Below, piece by piece: positions 29,274-37,896 of a stretch of 64,000 nt of DNA. The DNA comes from JACKHO01 sp041398745 (GTDB taxonomy: Bacteria > Planctomycetota > Planctomycetia > Planctomycetales > Planctomycetaceae). The position numbers and the translations under genes were made by a program. A model generated the notes under the pieces. That model was not told the DNA's origin, made no database searches, and saw only the letters and a program-made list of their open reading frames with translations. The stretch spans positions 186,001 to 250,000 of the forward strand of contig JAWKUB010000009.1 of assembly GCA_041398745.1 (NCBI GenBank). The letters are read 5' to 3'. Within the stretch, counting starts at the first letter, position 1, and the number at the start of each line of letters is the position of its first letter.

Positions 29274-30524
29274 TTACTGCCCTGGAGGACAGTAGCCACC
29301 GGCACCTTCTGCCCAAGCGGGCATCGACAGGTCACCCTGTCCATAGGAAGGATGCTTTTCTGTGTACTGAATGTACTCAACTGTTGGTGGCAGGCTGATA
29401 CCGGGCTCATGACGAACATCGATTCGCACCTTGCCAGATGGCTTCGGCACATTGTACTCGGTGGTGTTTCGCACCTGATGCCGTGTCAGTGTTGCAGGGC
29501 GCCCAAGCGGCAGGTGTGGTGGCCCGGGCAATCCAATAGGAGTCGAGGTAATTGGATAGCCGTAAGTTGGTCCACCAGGAGTGTTCATGACAGGATTGAA
29601 CGGTGGCATACCAGGATAGTTCGGGCCACTCATCATCATGTCGCCAGGAATGTTGGAGCGGGCGTCGTGAGCGGCAATTGGCTGTGGAGCAACGTATTGC
29701 CCTTCTTCGCCACTGACCTGCTCGATTCCGCCGTTTGGTCCACCAAGTGAGCCTTGCAGACCACCCAGTTGAGCTGGCATTTCGTGATCGAGGTTACCAA
29801 TACGAACGACAGCCATAATGGTGCCGCGCTTGTCAGCTTCTTCGACAGGATCCATTCCAGGAGCCAGACGAGTGGAGACCAGTTCTTCAACGCCTGCAAT
29901 CGCCAGTTCCTGATAACGGGCATCTGGCAGGTAAATCACCTTGGTGACGAGGTTGTTGGTTTCAACCTGATCCAAGTCTTCGTCGGTCAAACGAATTGGC
30001 AGAGTGTTGTTTTCCAGGTAGGCAGCGGTTTGTGCCTGCACTGGATAGACGTGGAGCGAAGGATAAAGAGTCAGCCCTTCACGCTCTGGTCCCGGAATGT
30101 TGCTGATCTTCAGGCGGTAAGTTGCCCCCTGCATGAAGTTATAACGAGCAGGAGCGATCAGCTGTGAATCGGCGAAGCCTTCGCCAATTTGCCAGCCAAT
30201 GTGCATTCCTTCAGGACCGATGAAGCGAACCTGAGTGAGAGTTGGCCGCTGTGGTGGCATTGCGTACATGCCATCTTCTGGACCACACATGGGGCCTGGC
30301 ATGTAGCCAGCCTGATGCACAGGCATTTGCTGTGGCATCATCACGCCGGGGCCGGGGCCGCCGACCATTGGCCCAGGATGAGCCAGCATTTCCGCCGGGG
30401 GTGCATGGTAGTCTCGACCACGTCCACCGGGACTTTGACCTCGTTGACTAACCAGCTGGCCGTTCTGCGCACATCCGACGCAGACCAGCAGCACGGTTGC
30501 TAAAGCCAGAAAGTAAATCCTCAT
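29274..30524 (-). CDS. Gly/Met/Pro-rich lipoprotein, first gene of envelope cluster
   Basis: The 416-residue protein has a lipoprotein signal ending in LLVCVGCAQ (Cys18). Residues 30-90 are low complexity, rich in Gly, Pro and Met (GPMVGGPGPGVMMPQQMPV). The central domain, residues 95-260, is shared with the next gene's product (YRLKISNIP, LTLYPSLHV, LVTKVIYLPDARY, KRGTIMAVVRIGN). The C-terminal third is again Gly/Pro-rich. It is probably attached to a membrane and may interact with the two proteins encoded downstream. ATG at 30524; promoter region shared with the divergent gene at 30823. No function is known. Confidence 0.8.
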   Translation of the reverse strand: MRIYFLALATVLLVCVGCAQNGQLVSQRGQSPGGRGRDYHAPPAEMLAHPGPMVGGPGPGVMMPQQMPVHQAGYMPGPMCGPEDGMYAMPPQRPTLTQVRFIGPEGMHIGWQIGEGFADSQLIAPARYNFMQGATYRLKISNIPGPEREGLTLYPSLHVYPVQAQTAAYLENNTLPIRLTDEDLDQVETNNLVTKVIYLPDARYQELAIAGVEELVSTRLAPGMDPVEEADKRGTIMAVVRIGNLDHEMPAQLGGLQGSLGGPNGGIEQVSGEEGQYVAPQPIAAHDARSNIPGDMMMSGPNYPGMPPFNPVMNTPGGPTYGYPITSTPIGLPGPPHLPLGRPATLTRHQVRNTTEYNVPKPSGKVRIDVRHEPGISLPPTVEYIQYTEKHPSYGQGDLSMPAWAEGAGGYCPPGQ

Positions 30525-30822
30525 TGCATCGACCTCATTCCGTTCCGGTCTGGTGGTTTGGTTTCAGGTTGCGATTCACGTGCGAAGTGCTTCGACGTTA
30601 TACTCAGCCTTGTTGCAATGGGGCCGTTCCCCGGAAATTGGGGCCCGTTCGCAGCTCGGCAATCGAAACAAACACGTAAAACCAATCTGTTTGAGCGTGA
30701 ACCGATCAGACATACTGTCCAAATCCATTGGGGGTGAAACCTCCAAAACGGAGTCACACTCAATTCTGTTTTCGGGTCGTCATCGCCCCGTTCTTTGGTA
30801 AATCCTGTATTTTCCGAGTAAC

Positions 30823-31845
30823 ATGAAGAACCTTCCCATCTTGACAGCCTGGTCCTGTGTCCTCCTTTTAGGGGGATTAAGCGCTGCTTTTGCCTGGCAA
30901 GATGCCGACGATCAGCCGCCAAAATCTCCGGAACCTGCCGCAAGTAGCAACGCGGAAAACACTTCGGACACAGCCCCCAAGAGCGAAGACGAAAACGCCC
31001 TTACCGGCAAAGAAGCTGCGGCGCGCGCGCAGCAAGTTCTAAACGAAGCGCGGGAGCTACTTTTCACCAGTCCAGCCATAAGGGCGAAGATTACGCAGAC
31101 GGCACAGTTTGGTGAGTATCGGGTGCGTTCTGAGGGAAGCTACCGCTGCAAACCGGGTTTCCGATATCGCTTGCAGTACGCGGTTCAGCTGGACGAACTT
31201 GAAGGACAGTTTCTCGAAATCTCGGACGGCAACATTCTCCACACGGTTCGCACTCTTGTCGCATTGAATGCTGCATCTGATTCAGCTCAGGACGATGTCG
31301 AAGTCACAAAGCGTGACATCCAACGCATTAAACAGGAAATCGCAAAGCACTTAGGAGATCAGGATGCCGAAAAAGCCGCTGAGGTTGGCTTGGGCGGTTT
31401 ACCCTCCATCCTGGCCTCCCTGGACCGTACCATGGAATTTGACCGGGTCGTCGAAGGGAAGATTGGTGATCGCCCAGTCACCACCATCCAGGGCGCATGG
31501 CGTGCCGACCGCCGTAACGAAATCCTGTCGCAGCTCGGGCCGGTTGGGAATCAACTCGATCCACTCATCCCCGATCTCGTGCGCGTCGCGATCGACACGG
31601 AAACAAAGTTCCCGGTCCGCATCCAATACTTAAAAAAGTACGATGCTGAAACCGTGACGTACACCCCCATGCTGACACTGGCATTCTCCGATGTTCGCTT
31701 TGGGGCCGCAGCGGAAGTCGATGACTTTGACTTCAGCTTCATTCCGCCGCAAAACCTTCAGGTCGACGACCAGACTCCGGAATACATCGAACTCATAAAA
31801 CAATCGACAGGTGGAGGGAACCAGCAACCACTCCCCTTCCAGTAG
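30823..31845 (+). CDS. Secreted protein with LolA-like features, unknown
   Basis: A 340-residue protein with a signal peptide (AWSCVLLLGGLSAAFA), a low-complexity acidic linker up to about residue 60, and a strand-rich domain with AKITQTAQFGEYRVRSEGSY, FLEISDGNILHTVR, TTIQGAWRADRR and FPVRIQYLKKYD. The pattern of alternating strands with outer residues resembles LolA/LolB or DUF1571-type folds that bind lipids or lipoproteins, but this is only an impression. It is divergent from the envelope cluster, from which it is separated by about 300 bases, and lies upstream of thioredoxin. Confidence 0.65.
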   Translation: MKNLPILTAWSCVLLLGGLSAAFAWQDADDQPPKSPEPAASSNAENTSDTAPKSEDENALTGKEAAARAQQVLNEARELLFTSPAIRAKITQTAQFGEYRVRSEGSYRCKPGFRYRLQYAVQLDELEGQFLEISDGNILHTVRTLVALNAASDSAQDDVEVTKRDIQRIKQEIAKHLGDQDAEKAAEVGLGGLPSILASLDRTMEFDRVVEGKIGDRPVTTIQGAWRADRRNEILSQLGPVGNQLDPLIPDLVRVAIDTETKFPVRIQYLKKYDAETVTYTPMLTLAFSDVRFGAAAEVDDFDFSFIPPQNLQVDDQTPEYIELIKQSTGGGNQQPLPFQ

Positions 31846-32000
31846 CAACATTCGATCTTACAGACACTTACGCTCAATGTGGCTGGGAACCCGACGTTGA
31901 CTTGTCGAACCACACACCTATAATCCCGCACGATCCAACTGAGGGCCGTTTTCCTCAGTCGACTCAAACATTCAAGTATTCAAGATTTAAGAGGACTGCC

Positions 32001-32330
32001 ATGGCCGGGAACCTGGTCGAGCTTACGGAAAGCAATTTTCAATCTGAGGTCATCGAAAGCGGTGAGCCCGTACTTGTTGACTTCTGGGCCCCTTGGTGCG
32101 GTCCTTGCAAAATGCTGACTCCGACCATTGAAGCTCTGGCAGCCGAATATGCTGGCAAAGTGAAAGTCGCCAAGCTCAATACAGACGATGCCCAGCAGGT
32201 TGCTGTCAATTTCCGCATCGAAAGCATCCCCACCATGATTGTCTTCAAAGGTGGAGAACCTGTTGATCGCATGATGGGCCTGCAGCCCAAAGAACGAATC
32301 GCCGACATGCTGAATAAGCATTTGGCTTAA
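32001..32330 (+). CDS. trxA: Thioredoxin
   Basis: A 109-residue soluble thioredoxin with the active site WCGPCK (Cys33, Cys36), the buried aspartate in LVDFWAPW, and the cis-proline loop ESIPTMIVFKGG. It is the general cytoplasmic disulfide reductase. ATG at 32001 has AAGAGGA eight bases upstream; the longest frame adds 33 residues of noncoding leader and is rejected. Confidence 0.97.
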   Translation: MAGNLVELTESNFQSEVIESGEPVLVDFWAPWCGPCKMLTPTIEALAAEYAGKVKVAKLNTDDAQQVAVNFRIESIPTMIVFKGGEPVDRMMGLQPKERIADMLNKHLA

Positions 32331-32352
32331 GGATTTAGATTAGGGTACACGC

Positions 32353-32385
32353 GGGTAACAACGGACGGGAGGTCTGTCGTTACCC
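32353..32385 (+). terminator. Hairpin after trxA, possible terminator
   Basis: GGGTAACAACGGAC and GTCTGTCGTTACCC form a 14-bp stem with one mismatch and one G-T pair around a short loop. There is no clear T-run, so it may be factor-assisted or act in mRNA stability. Confidence 0.45.
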
Positions 32386-32529
32386 CGAGCCCTACCCTCC
32401 CCATCGGTCAACAACATTGTTTTTTGGCCGAGACTGTTGAATCAGTCATTGTCGCCTGACGACAACAAATGAGTTTCGGCTTCCTCAATTTCGGAAGCCG
32501 TGCAGAATGGCCTGAGGAAAGGATTCCCC

Positions 32530-34539
32530 ATGGCGGATGTTCATAACGACACTCTTGCGGGTCCGCACGCTCGCAGCCGCTTCGTCGATGATTATGAGCG
32601 AGCGCAGCAGGCCATGGCCCATTTGCGGGCTCAGCTAGACGAACTCGATCGTCGCGAACAACAGCTCGTCGAACGCGAAGCACGCTTCTCCGCCGATCAA
32701 ACTCAAAAGCAGGCCGACACGCAGCGGCGGCTGAAACAACTCGCCGAACTGGAATCGCTCCTCACCAGTCGCGAGCAATCTCTCGAAACCCGTGAAACGC
32801 AAACGGGCCAGCGCGAACGGGAAATAACTCAGCAACTTCAATCGCTCGAGCACGAAACTAAGCGGCGTCTCACAGCCCTTGAGTCCGAAACCGCGGAACG
32901 GCTGAAGAGGGAAGCCGATGCGGCAGCAGTAGCCATTGCTATCGAAAGGCGTCAATTCGATGAACAATGCGAACTGCGCAGCTCCGAGTTGGAACAAGCC
33001 GAAATCGATGTACGCGAACGCCTGACGAAACTGGAACAGGAATTCACAGCGGCAATGTCGGCCCGGCAAACGGCGGCTGATGACGAGTTCGTCACCGAAA
33101 AGCAACAATTCGACGAGTATTGTGCCACGCGTAACAGGGAACTGGCGCAAGCCGAAACCGAAGTCCAGGCACGGCTGACGAAATTGGAGCAGGAGGTCAC
33201 GGCGGCAATCGCAGCCCGACAAACGGCTGCTGACGAGGAGTTTGCCCGACATAAATCGGAACAGGAGCAGCAACTCCGGAAACAGCGAGAAGAAATCCTC
33301 GCCGACGTCACTCAGCGTCAGCAGGAATTCGAACTATTTCAAGAGGAAAAGCAAAACGAATTCTCACTGCGCGAAGCGTCCATTGCCGAACAGGAAGCCG
33401 CGTTGCAGGAGCGGCAGACCTCGCTCGAAGTTCAACTGGCTGAGCAACAAGCCGCTCTTGAGGGACTTATCAGCCAACAGTCTGAGTTGCAGCAGCAGTA
33501 TGAAGCTGAAAAGGCGGCACATGATGAAGCCATTGCCGCCTGGGAAGCAGAGCAGACCCAACAGCGTGACGTACTGACGCAAGAAATCGAGGAGTTACGA
33601 CGAACACGCCTCACGGCACTCGATCAGCGCGAAGAAGAACTCCGCCGCCGTGAAATTAACGCCGAGAAACGAGTCCGCGTCCACGAAGAGCACCTCGGTC
33701 GCGTCCGAGATGAACTGGAAGCCGCACGCAACGAACAGCGACGTGAACAGCAACAACACCAGAACTGGGTCCAGCAGGTGGAGCATTCCATTCATCTGCG
33801 ATTGGCACAAATGCGTCGTTTCCGCGACCTCATGACCCAGCGCGAAGACTCGCTGACCGAGGAAAAGGACCTGTTCGACGCTTCGCGCCGTGAAATCGAA
33901 ATGCGACTGGCACTCTCCCGCAACCAGTTGGAATCAGACCGGGCCGCGTGGGAGACACAGCGTGAACGCACACGGCAGCATTTGGAGCACCAACGTAACC
34001 AGTTGGAAGCCATGGCAGAGTCGCTCGAACAACAACGTCAGGGCATGGAATCGTTGACTGCGAACCTTAGTGAATCGGTCGAAGAAGCAAACACTTTCCG
34101 AGCCGCCGTCGACGACGCCTGGTCCTCGTTTATGACCAACGGCAATCCCCAGCAGGCCGAGCAAAAGCTCTACCAGACCCGACGCGACCTCATCGACCAT
34201 TTCCGCTCGATGGAAGAATCGTTGCTGCAACAACGCGAAGAATTGGCCCAGTCACTTGTCAGCGTGCAACAGCAGCAGGCGAATCTCTCCGATCAGGAAG
34301 CGCAACACGTTGACTGGTTCGCCCAGCGCGACGAAGACCTGACCAAGCGGGAAGCGTCCGTCCGCGAAGCATTCGACGAAATTGCCCAGCGTCAGAACCT
34401 GTGGCACACCGAACGGGAACAATGGCGGCAAGATCGCATCGCCGCCGAACAAATCATCCGTCAATTGGTCCAGCAACTCGAAAAAGGCTTCGAGTCAGCC
34501 GCAGCATTGCAGAACAAGGCCTCCTCCGAGGCGGCATAG
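32530..34539 (+). CDS. Long coiled-coil protein, unknown
   Basis: From ATG 32530 (GAGGAAAGG a few bases upstream) the product has 669 residues, almost all Glu, Gln, Arg and Ala in heptads. It is predicted to be one very long coiled coil with no signal peptide or membrane helix, so it is probably cytoplasmic. Residues near 150-250 contain two near-identical copies of a 45-residue unit (LTKLEQEFTAAMSARQTAAD and LTKLEQEVTAAIAARQTAAD, each followed by a QFDEYC or EFARHK-type segment). Such proteins can serve as scaffolds, SMC-like rods or intermediate-filament-like elements; no ATPase domain is present. The flanking genes do not indicate a role. Confidence 0.85.
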   Translation: MADVHNDTLAGPHARSRFVDDYERAQQAMAHLRAQLDELDRREQQLVEREARFSADQTQKQADTQRRLKQLAELESLLTSREQSLETRETQTGQREREITQQLQSLEHETKRRLTALESETAERLKREADAAAVAIAIERRQFDEQCELRSSELEQAEIDVRERLTKLEQEFTAAMSARQTAADDEFVTEKQQFDEYCATRNRELAQAETEVQARLTKLEQEVTAAIAARQTAADEEFARHKSEQEQQLRKQREEILADVTQRQQEFELFQEEKQNEFSLREASIAEQEAALQERQTSLEVQLAEQQAALEGLISQQSELQQQYEAEKAAHDEAIAAWEAEQTQQRDVLTQEIEELRRTRLTALDQREEELRRREINAEKRVRVHEEHLGRVRDELEAARNEQRREQQQHQNWVQQVEHSIHLRLAQMRRFRDLMTQREDSLTEEKDLFDASRREIEMRLALSRNQLESDRAAWETQRERTRQHLEHQRNQLEAMAESLEQQRQGMESLTANLSESVEEANTFRAAVDDAWSSFMTNGNPQQAEQKLYQTRRDLIDHFRSMEESLLQQREELAQSLVSVQQQQANLSDQEAQHVDWFAQRDEDLTKREASVREAFDEIAQRQNLWHTEREQWRQDRIAAEQIIRQLVQQLEKGFESAAALQNKASSEAA

Positions 34540-34570
34540 TGCAGGTTTTGAATTGGTTTTCAGTCAACCT

Positions 34571-34640
34571 GTGAGCCGAAGGCCGTAAGACCTCGGGCCA
34601 ATTGTCTTGCCCGGCCGGCCGCTTACGCGTCGCGGCTCAC
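34571..34640. repeat. Imperfect inverted repeat after the coiled-coil gene
   Basis: GTGAGCCGAAGGCCGTAAG (34571-34589) and CTTACGCGTCGCGGCTCAC (34622-34640) are complementary over the outer 8 and inner 6 bases of 19. The element sits between the coiled-coil gene and a RAYT-type palindrome and looks like a dispersed repeat. Confidence 0.55.
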
Positions 34641-34667
34641 AGCTGAATGCGAAATCGAAAACGGCCT

Positions 34668-34692
34668 GGTGGCACAGACATTCCTGTCTGTG
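34668..34692 (+). repeat. Palindromic RAYT-type repeat, copy B
   Basis: GGTGG, then the perfect hairpin CACAGACA-TTCC-TGTCTGTG (8-bp arms, 4-base loop). Identical to copies C and H over 25 bases. Confidence 0.8.
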
Positions 34693-34758
34693 AATTCGGT
34701 GGGTAGCGGAACCATTTCACGAGACATTGTCTCGTGGACGAACCAGTCAGCAACAGCA

Positions 34759-35505
34759 CTACCCGCGCCCTACAAATGGCATGTTCGTGGCCATGACCGT
34801 CAGTTGCAGAATGTTAGCATCCAGCGGCAGACTTGCCATGTGAACCACCGCCCGAGCCACGTTTTCGACAGCCATTGTCGGTTCCGTTTTCATCTTGAGA
34901 TCCGCCTGCAGGGCGCCGGTTTTCATCCGGGCGGCCATTTCCGTTTCCGCGTTGCCAATATCAATTTGCCCGCAGGCAATGTTGAATTGACGGCCATCAA
35001 GAGCGATAGACTTTGTCAGTCCGGAAATCGCATGCTTGGTGGACGTGTAGGGAGCAGAGTTGGGTCGAGGCGTCGTGGCGGAAATCGATCCGTTATTGAT
35101 GATGCGCCCTCCCATTGGTTGCTGCAATTTCATTAAACGAAATGCTTCCTGCGCGCAAAGAAACGCCCCCGTCAAATTCACATCCACCACAGCCTGCCAC
35201 TGTTCGAGCGTGAGCTCATCAAATCCGATTCCGGGAGCACCGCGACCTGCATTGTTGAACAACACATCAATCCGGCCATGCTTCTGCTTTACTGCCACAA
35301 ACAACGCCGCGACCGACTCCGCACTCGTCACGTCTGTCGTTACCGCCAACGCATGTTTGGCCAACGGCCCGGCCAGATTCATGGTCTCCGCCAGCGCTTC
35401 CGAACGCCGTCCCGCGAGCACTACGGCGTAACCTTCCCGCAGCAGCGCCAACGTCACCGCCCTGCCAATCCCCGACCCGGCTCCTGTGACAACAGCAACT
35501 TTCAC
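34759..35505 (-). CDS. Short-chain dehydrogenase/reductase (SDR)
   Basis: A 248-residue classical SDR. It has the cofactor motif TGAGSGIG, the DVTSAES region, NNAGRG (NAG motif), and the active site Ser (NNGSISATT) with YTSTK (Tyr-x-x-x-Lys). A basic Arg after the second strand (LAGRRSEAL) suggests NADP(H). It reduces or oxidises an alcohol/ketone that cannot be predicted. Copy C of the palindromic repeat lies in its upstream region and copy B beyond its end. It is followed upstream by another SDR gene on the same strand; the two share the family but are not close copies. Confidence 0.93.
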   Translation of the reverse strand: MKVAVVTGAGSGIGRAVTLALLREGYAVVLAGRRSEALAETMNLAGPLAKHALAVTTDVTSAESVAALFVAVKQKHGRIDVLFNNAGRGAPGIGFDELTLEQWQAVVDVNLTGAFLCAQEAFRLMKLQQPMGGRIINNGSISATTPRPNSAPYTSTKHAISGLTKSIALDGRQFNIACGQIDIGNAETEMAARMKTGALQADLKMKTEPTMAVENVARAVVHMASLPLDANILQLTVMATNMPFVGRG

Positions 35506-35553
35506 AATGTTTCTCCCGACTCAGACAACTGGCGACCTGCAGGTCTCAACCCA

Positions 35554-35578
35554 GGTGGCACAGACATTCCTGTCTGTG
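35554..35578 (+). repeat. Palindromic RAYT-type repeat, copy C
   Basis: GGTGG plus CACAGACA-TTCC-TGTCTGTG, identical to copies B and H. It lies between the two SDR genes. Confidence 0.8.
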
Positions 35579-35627
35579 CTCTCCCAAATTCCAACTGCCG
35601 ACTGCAATTTAGGATTTGCAACTCATC

Positions 35628-36359
35628 TCAGCAGAATTCTTGAGTTGTCGGCTTAATAACAATGTCCGGCACGTGAGCCCGAGGTGGCAGGGCCGCGATG
35701 GTCACAACCAGCGAAGCAATGTCTTCCGGCTGCAAAATGCGGGATCGATGTTCCTGACTCACCGGCACGGGACGGGCGTCGAGAATGGGAGTTTCCACTT
35801 CGCCGGGATACACGTTCGTCACCCGAATGCCGTTGTTGCGTTCTTCGAGGCCGACACATGTCCCCAACGCGGTCATGGCAAACTTCGAGGCGCTGTAAGC
35901 CACACCTCCCAGCAGGCTGGCACGGACGCCGGCAATCGATGACACATTAATAATGAGTCCATCTTTCCGCTCACGCATTTGCGGCAACACGGCATGCATC
36001 GCGTTATAGGCCCCCGTCGCGTTGATGTTCATGAGCTTGTCCCAGTCTTCGGGAGCAAGTTCCGCCATCGTCCGTTTGGGCACGTTCACACCGGCACAGT
36101 TCACCAGAATGTCAATGTGCCCCAGTTGCTCGGTGGCCCAGTCAACGAGTTGATGAATTCCTTCGCGATCAGCGACATCGGCAGTGCGGCATTGAATCGC
36201 ACCCTCGATGCTGCAACGGCTTGCGACTTTTTGCAAAGGTTCTTCGCGGCGACCGGAAATGACAAGCTTACATCCCGCTTCAGCCAGCGCCAGCACCACA
36301 CCACTTCCAATTCCCGTACCGCCACCAATGACCAGAGCCGTCTTATTCTGCAATAACAT
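35628..36359 (-). CDS. Short-chain dehydrogenase/reductase (SDR)
   Basis: A 243-residue classical SDR with IGGGTGIGSG as the cofactor loop, NCAGVN (NAG motif), active-site Ser in INVSSIAG and YSASK (Tyr-x-x-x-Lys), followed by VYPGEVETPI. The LVISGRREEPL segment again favours NADP(H). Many such enzymes act on sugars, steroids or fatty-acyl intermediates; no substrate can be assigned. It lies about 120 bases upstream of the second SDR gene, so the two could share a transcript, though a palindromic repeat separates them. Confidence 0.93.
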   Translation of the reverse strand: MLLQNKTALVIGGGTGIGSGVVLALAEAGCKLVISGRREEPLQKVASRCSIEGAIQCRTADVADREGIHQLVDWATEQLGHIDILVNCAGVNVPKRTMAELAPEDWDKLMNINATGAYNAMHAVLPQMRERKDGLIINVSSIAGVRASLLGGVAYSASKFAMTALGTCVGLEERNNGIRVTNVYPGEVETPILDARPVPVSQEHRSRILQPEDIASLVVTIAALPPRAHVPDIVIKPTTQEFC

Positions 36360-36509
36360 TGTCGTTTTTCTCCTGCAATTTGTTTGCCTGTCGCCGCATG
36401 TTGACTACCCAAGCGAAAAACGACAAGCATGCAGGATTCTCCTTTGGATTCCTTCTCAATCATGACCAATCGTGCAGCGGGCAAGCGGCACTGGTAAAGA
36501 CTGGATGAG

Positions 36510-36989
36510 CTAAGTGCCGACGTTTTCCGACTCGACGAATTGACTCCATTGCTTCAGCTCATGCGGCGCACACCATACGTCTAAGATGATGGGAGCTTCT
36601 CCGTATTCAGGCTGCCCCTCGTCGTACCAGTTCCCTCGCATCTCGACCGGCTCGGGGAGTACTACGAGAGCCCGCTGCCAAATCCTGTGGAATGACTCGC
36701 TCGTATATGGGATGTCGGTGAAGACAAACGTCTTGTGCTTCAGTGCCCCCCAGTCAACGAGCCGCTCAAGGTGATATTTCAATTTGTCATCGCTGTTCCT
36801 GATGCCTACCAGCTTGTCTGTGAACGAGGGATCAAAGTCATTAAACGTTTCACGTATCCGAGCAAACTCTCTGAAATGATGAGCGACACATCTCTTCTGA
36901 TATGCGCGAGCAATATGAGGAAATGCAAGGCAAGTAAAAACGGCAACAGCAGCGATGCCAATCAGGATTCGGAACTTTGACTTGTTCAT
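36510..36989 (-). CDS. Small membrane-anchored protein, unknown
   Basis: From ATG 36989 the product has 159 residues (the longest frame would add 17). Residues 5-25 form a signal anchor (ILIGIAAVAVFTCLAFPHIA). The soluble part is mixed alpha/beta (VFTDIPYTSESFHRIWQ, EAPIILDVWCAPHEL) and has no recognised motif. It lies 70 bases after the tsaB gene on the same strand, so the two may be co-transcribed. The codon use and composition are like the neighbours. Confidence 0.6.
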   Translation of the reverse strand: MNKSKFRILIGIAAVAVFTCLAFPHIARAYQKRCVAHHFREFARIRETFNDFDPSFTDKLVGIRNSDDKLKYHLERLVDWGALKHKTFVFTDIPYTSESFHRIWQRALVVLPEPVEMRGNWYDEGQPEYGEAPIILDVWCAPHELKQWSQFVESENVGT

Positions 36990-37060
36990 GATGAAACGCG
37001 TCAAATCTGGTGAGTGACCGACGCCACAAGTGTACGTCATACCGAAACTTTCAGAAGTGT

Positions 37061-37741
37061 CTACTTCAACTCCGCCTTTTCCTCCGCAGCACTCCGCCTG
37101 ATGTAGTGCGGCTCAATCGTCCAGGTGTCGGCGAAGTCGCCGGCCTGGACCTGCTGTTCTCCCAGTAACGCAATGGCAGACGCATGGGGATTGTGGAATC
37201 CTTCTGGTGCGAGTGGGCAGTGAGGGGCAATTTCTTCGCCGTGTTGAGCGAGGCCGGGGCCAGTGGCGGTGAGGAATTTGCCCGTTGTCGTTGCCAGCCA
37301 GGCTTCGAGAGGCAGGAGGCCCGGGCGATTGGTTTCGTTCCAGCCGGAATTTGTCCGTTCATACTCGGCGACGTAAATGTCGCCGCGGAGGGCGTCAAAA
37401 ATGACGGCGGTTCTGGTGATGTCCGTTGGTAGAGCGAAGGCAATGGCGTCGCAGGTGTCGACGGCGACAATCGGTTTGTTGAGAGCGTAGGCCAGAGTTT
37501 TAGCGCAGACGACGCCGACGCGCAAACCAGTGAAACTGCCCGGGCCAATGCTGACGGCAATGACGTCGAGGTCACTGGAATACAGGCCATTGTCTTCAAG
37601 CAGTGTTTTCAGTTCGGGAACCAGTGTCCGGGCGTGGCGTCGACCGGTTGCGGAGAGTTCCTTTTCGGCAATAAGGTTGCCATCACGCACCACAGCGAGG
37701 GAACCCTGTCGGCCCGATGTTTCAATTCCCAGCACAATCAC
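37061..37741 (-). CDS. tsaB: tRNA threonylcarbamoyladenosine biosynthesis protein TsaB
   Basis: A 226-residue inactive ASKHA-fold protein that supports TsaD in making the t6A modification of tRNAs. It opens with VIVLGIETSGRQGSLAVV, followed by LVPELKTLLEDNGL and the hallmark SIGPGSFTGLRVGV. GTG at 37741 is chosen: the longest frame would add 41 residues, part of which (GGMDIPVCV) is simply a translated copy of the palindromic repeat. tsaD and tsaE are not adjacent. Confidence 0.9.
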   Translation of the reverse strand: MIVLGIETSGRQGSLAVVRDGNLIAEKELSATGRRHARTLVPELKTLLEDNGLYSSDLDVIAVSIGPGSFTGLRVGVVCAKTLAYALNKPIVAVDTCDAIAFALPTDITRTAVIFDALRGDIYVAEYERTNSGWNETNRPGLLPLEAWLATTTGKFLTATGPGLAQHGEEIAPHCPLAPEGFHNPHASAIALLGEQQVQAGDFADTWTIEPHYIRRSAAEEKAELK

Positions 37742-37773
37742 GAGTTTTGTCCATTGAAATCTAGTGTTTGGAA

Positions 37774-37797
37774 CACAGACAGGAATGTCCATGCCCC
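37774..37797 (-). repeat. Palindromic RAYT-type repeat, copy D
   Basis: Read on the minus strand: GGGGGCATGGACATTCCTGT-CTGTG. The right arm matches the consensus but the left arm is changed (CATGGACA). It lies directly ahead of tsaB. Confidence 0.6.
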
Positions 37798-37830
37798 CGT
37801 GACTCGATCTCGGAAGGATAAACGGTTCTT

Positions 37831-37875
37831 GCCAAAAGAAAACAGGCAGCAGTACAAGGAGCACTACTGCCTGTT
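37831..37875 (-). terminator. Rho-independent terminator after the DegP gene
   Basis: On the minus strand AACAGGCAGTAGT (37875-37863) and ACTGCTGCCTGTT (37853-37841) form a 13-bp stem with one C/A mismatch, followed by TTCTTTT. It lies about 20 bases after the degP stop. Confidence 0.7.
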
Positions 37876-37896
37876 CAGTTGGGAAAATGTCGTGGA

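Noticed and set aside
26641..30822. Search for 16S rRNA upstream of the tRNAs
   Set aside because: The region encodes envelope proteins on the minus strand; no 16S motif was found.
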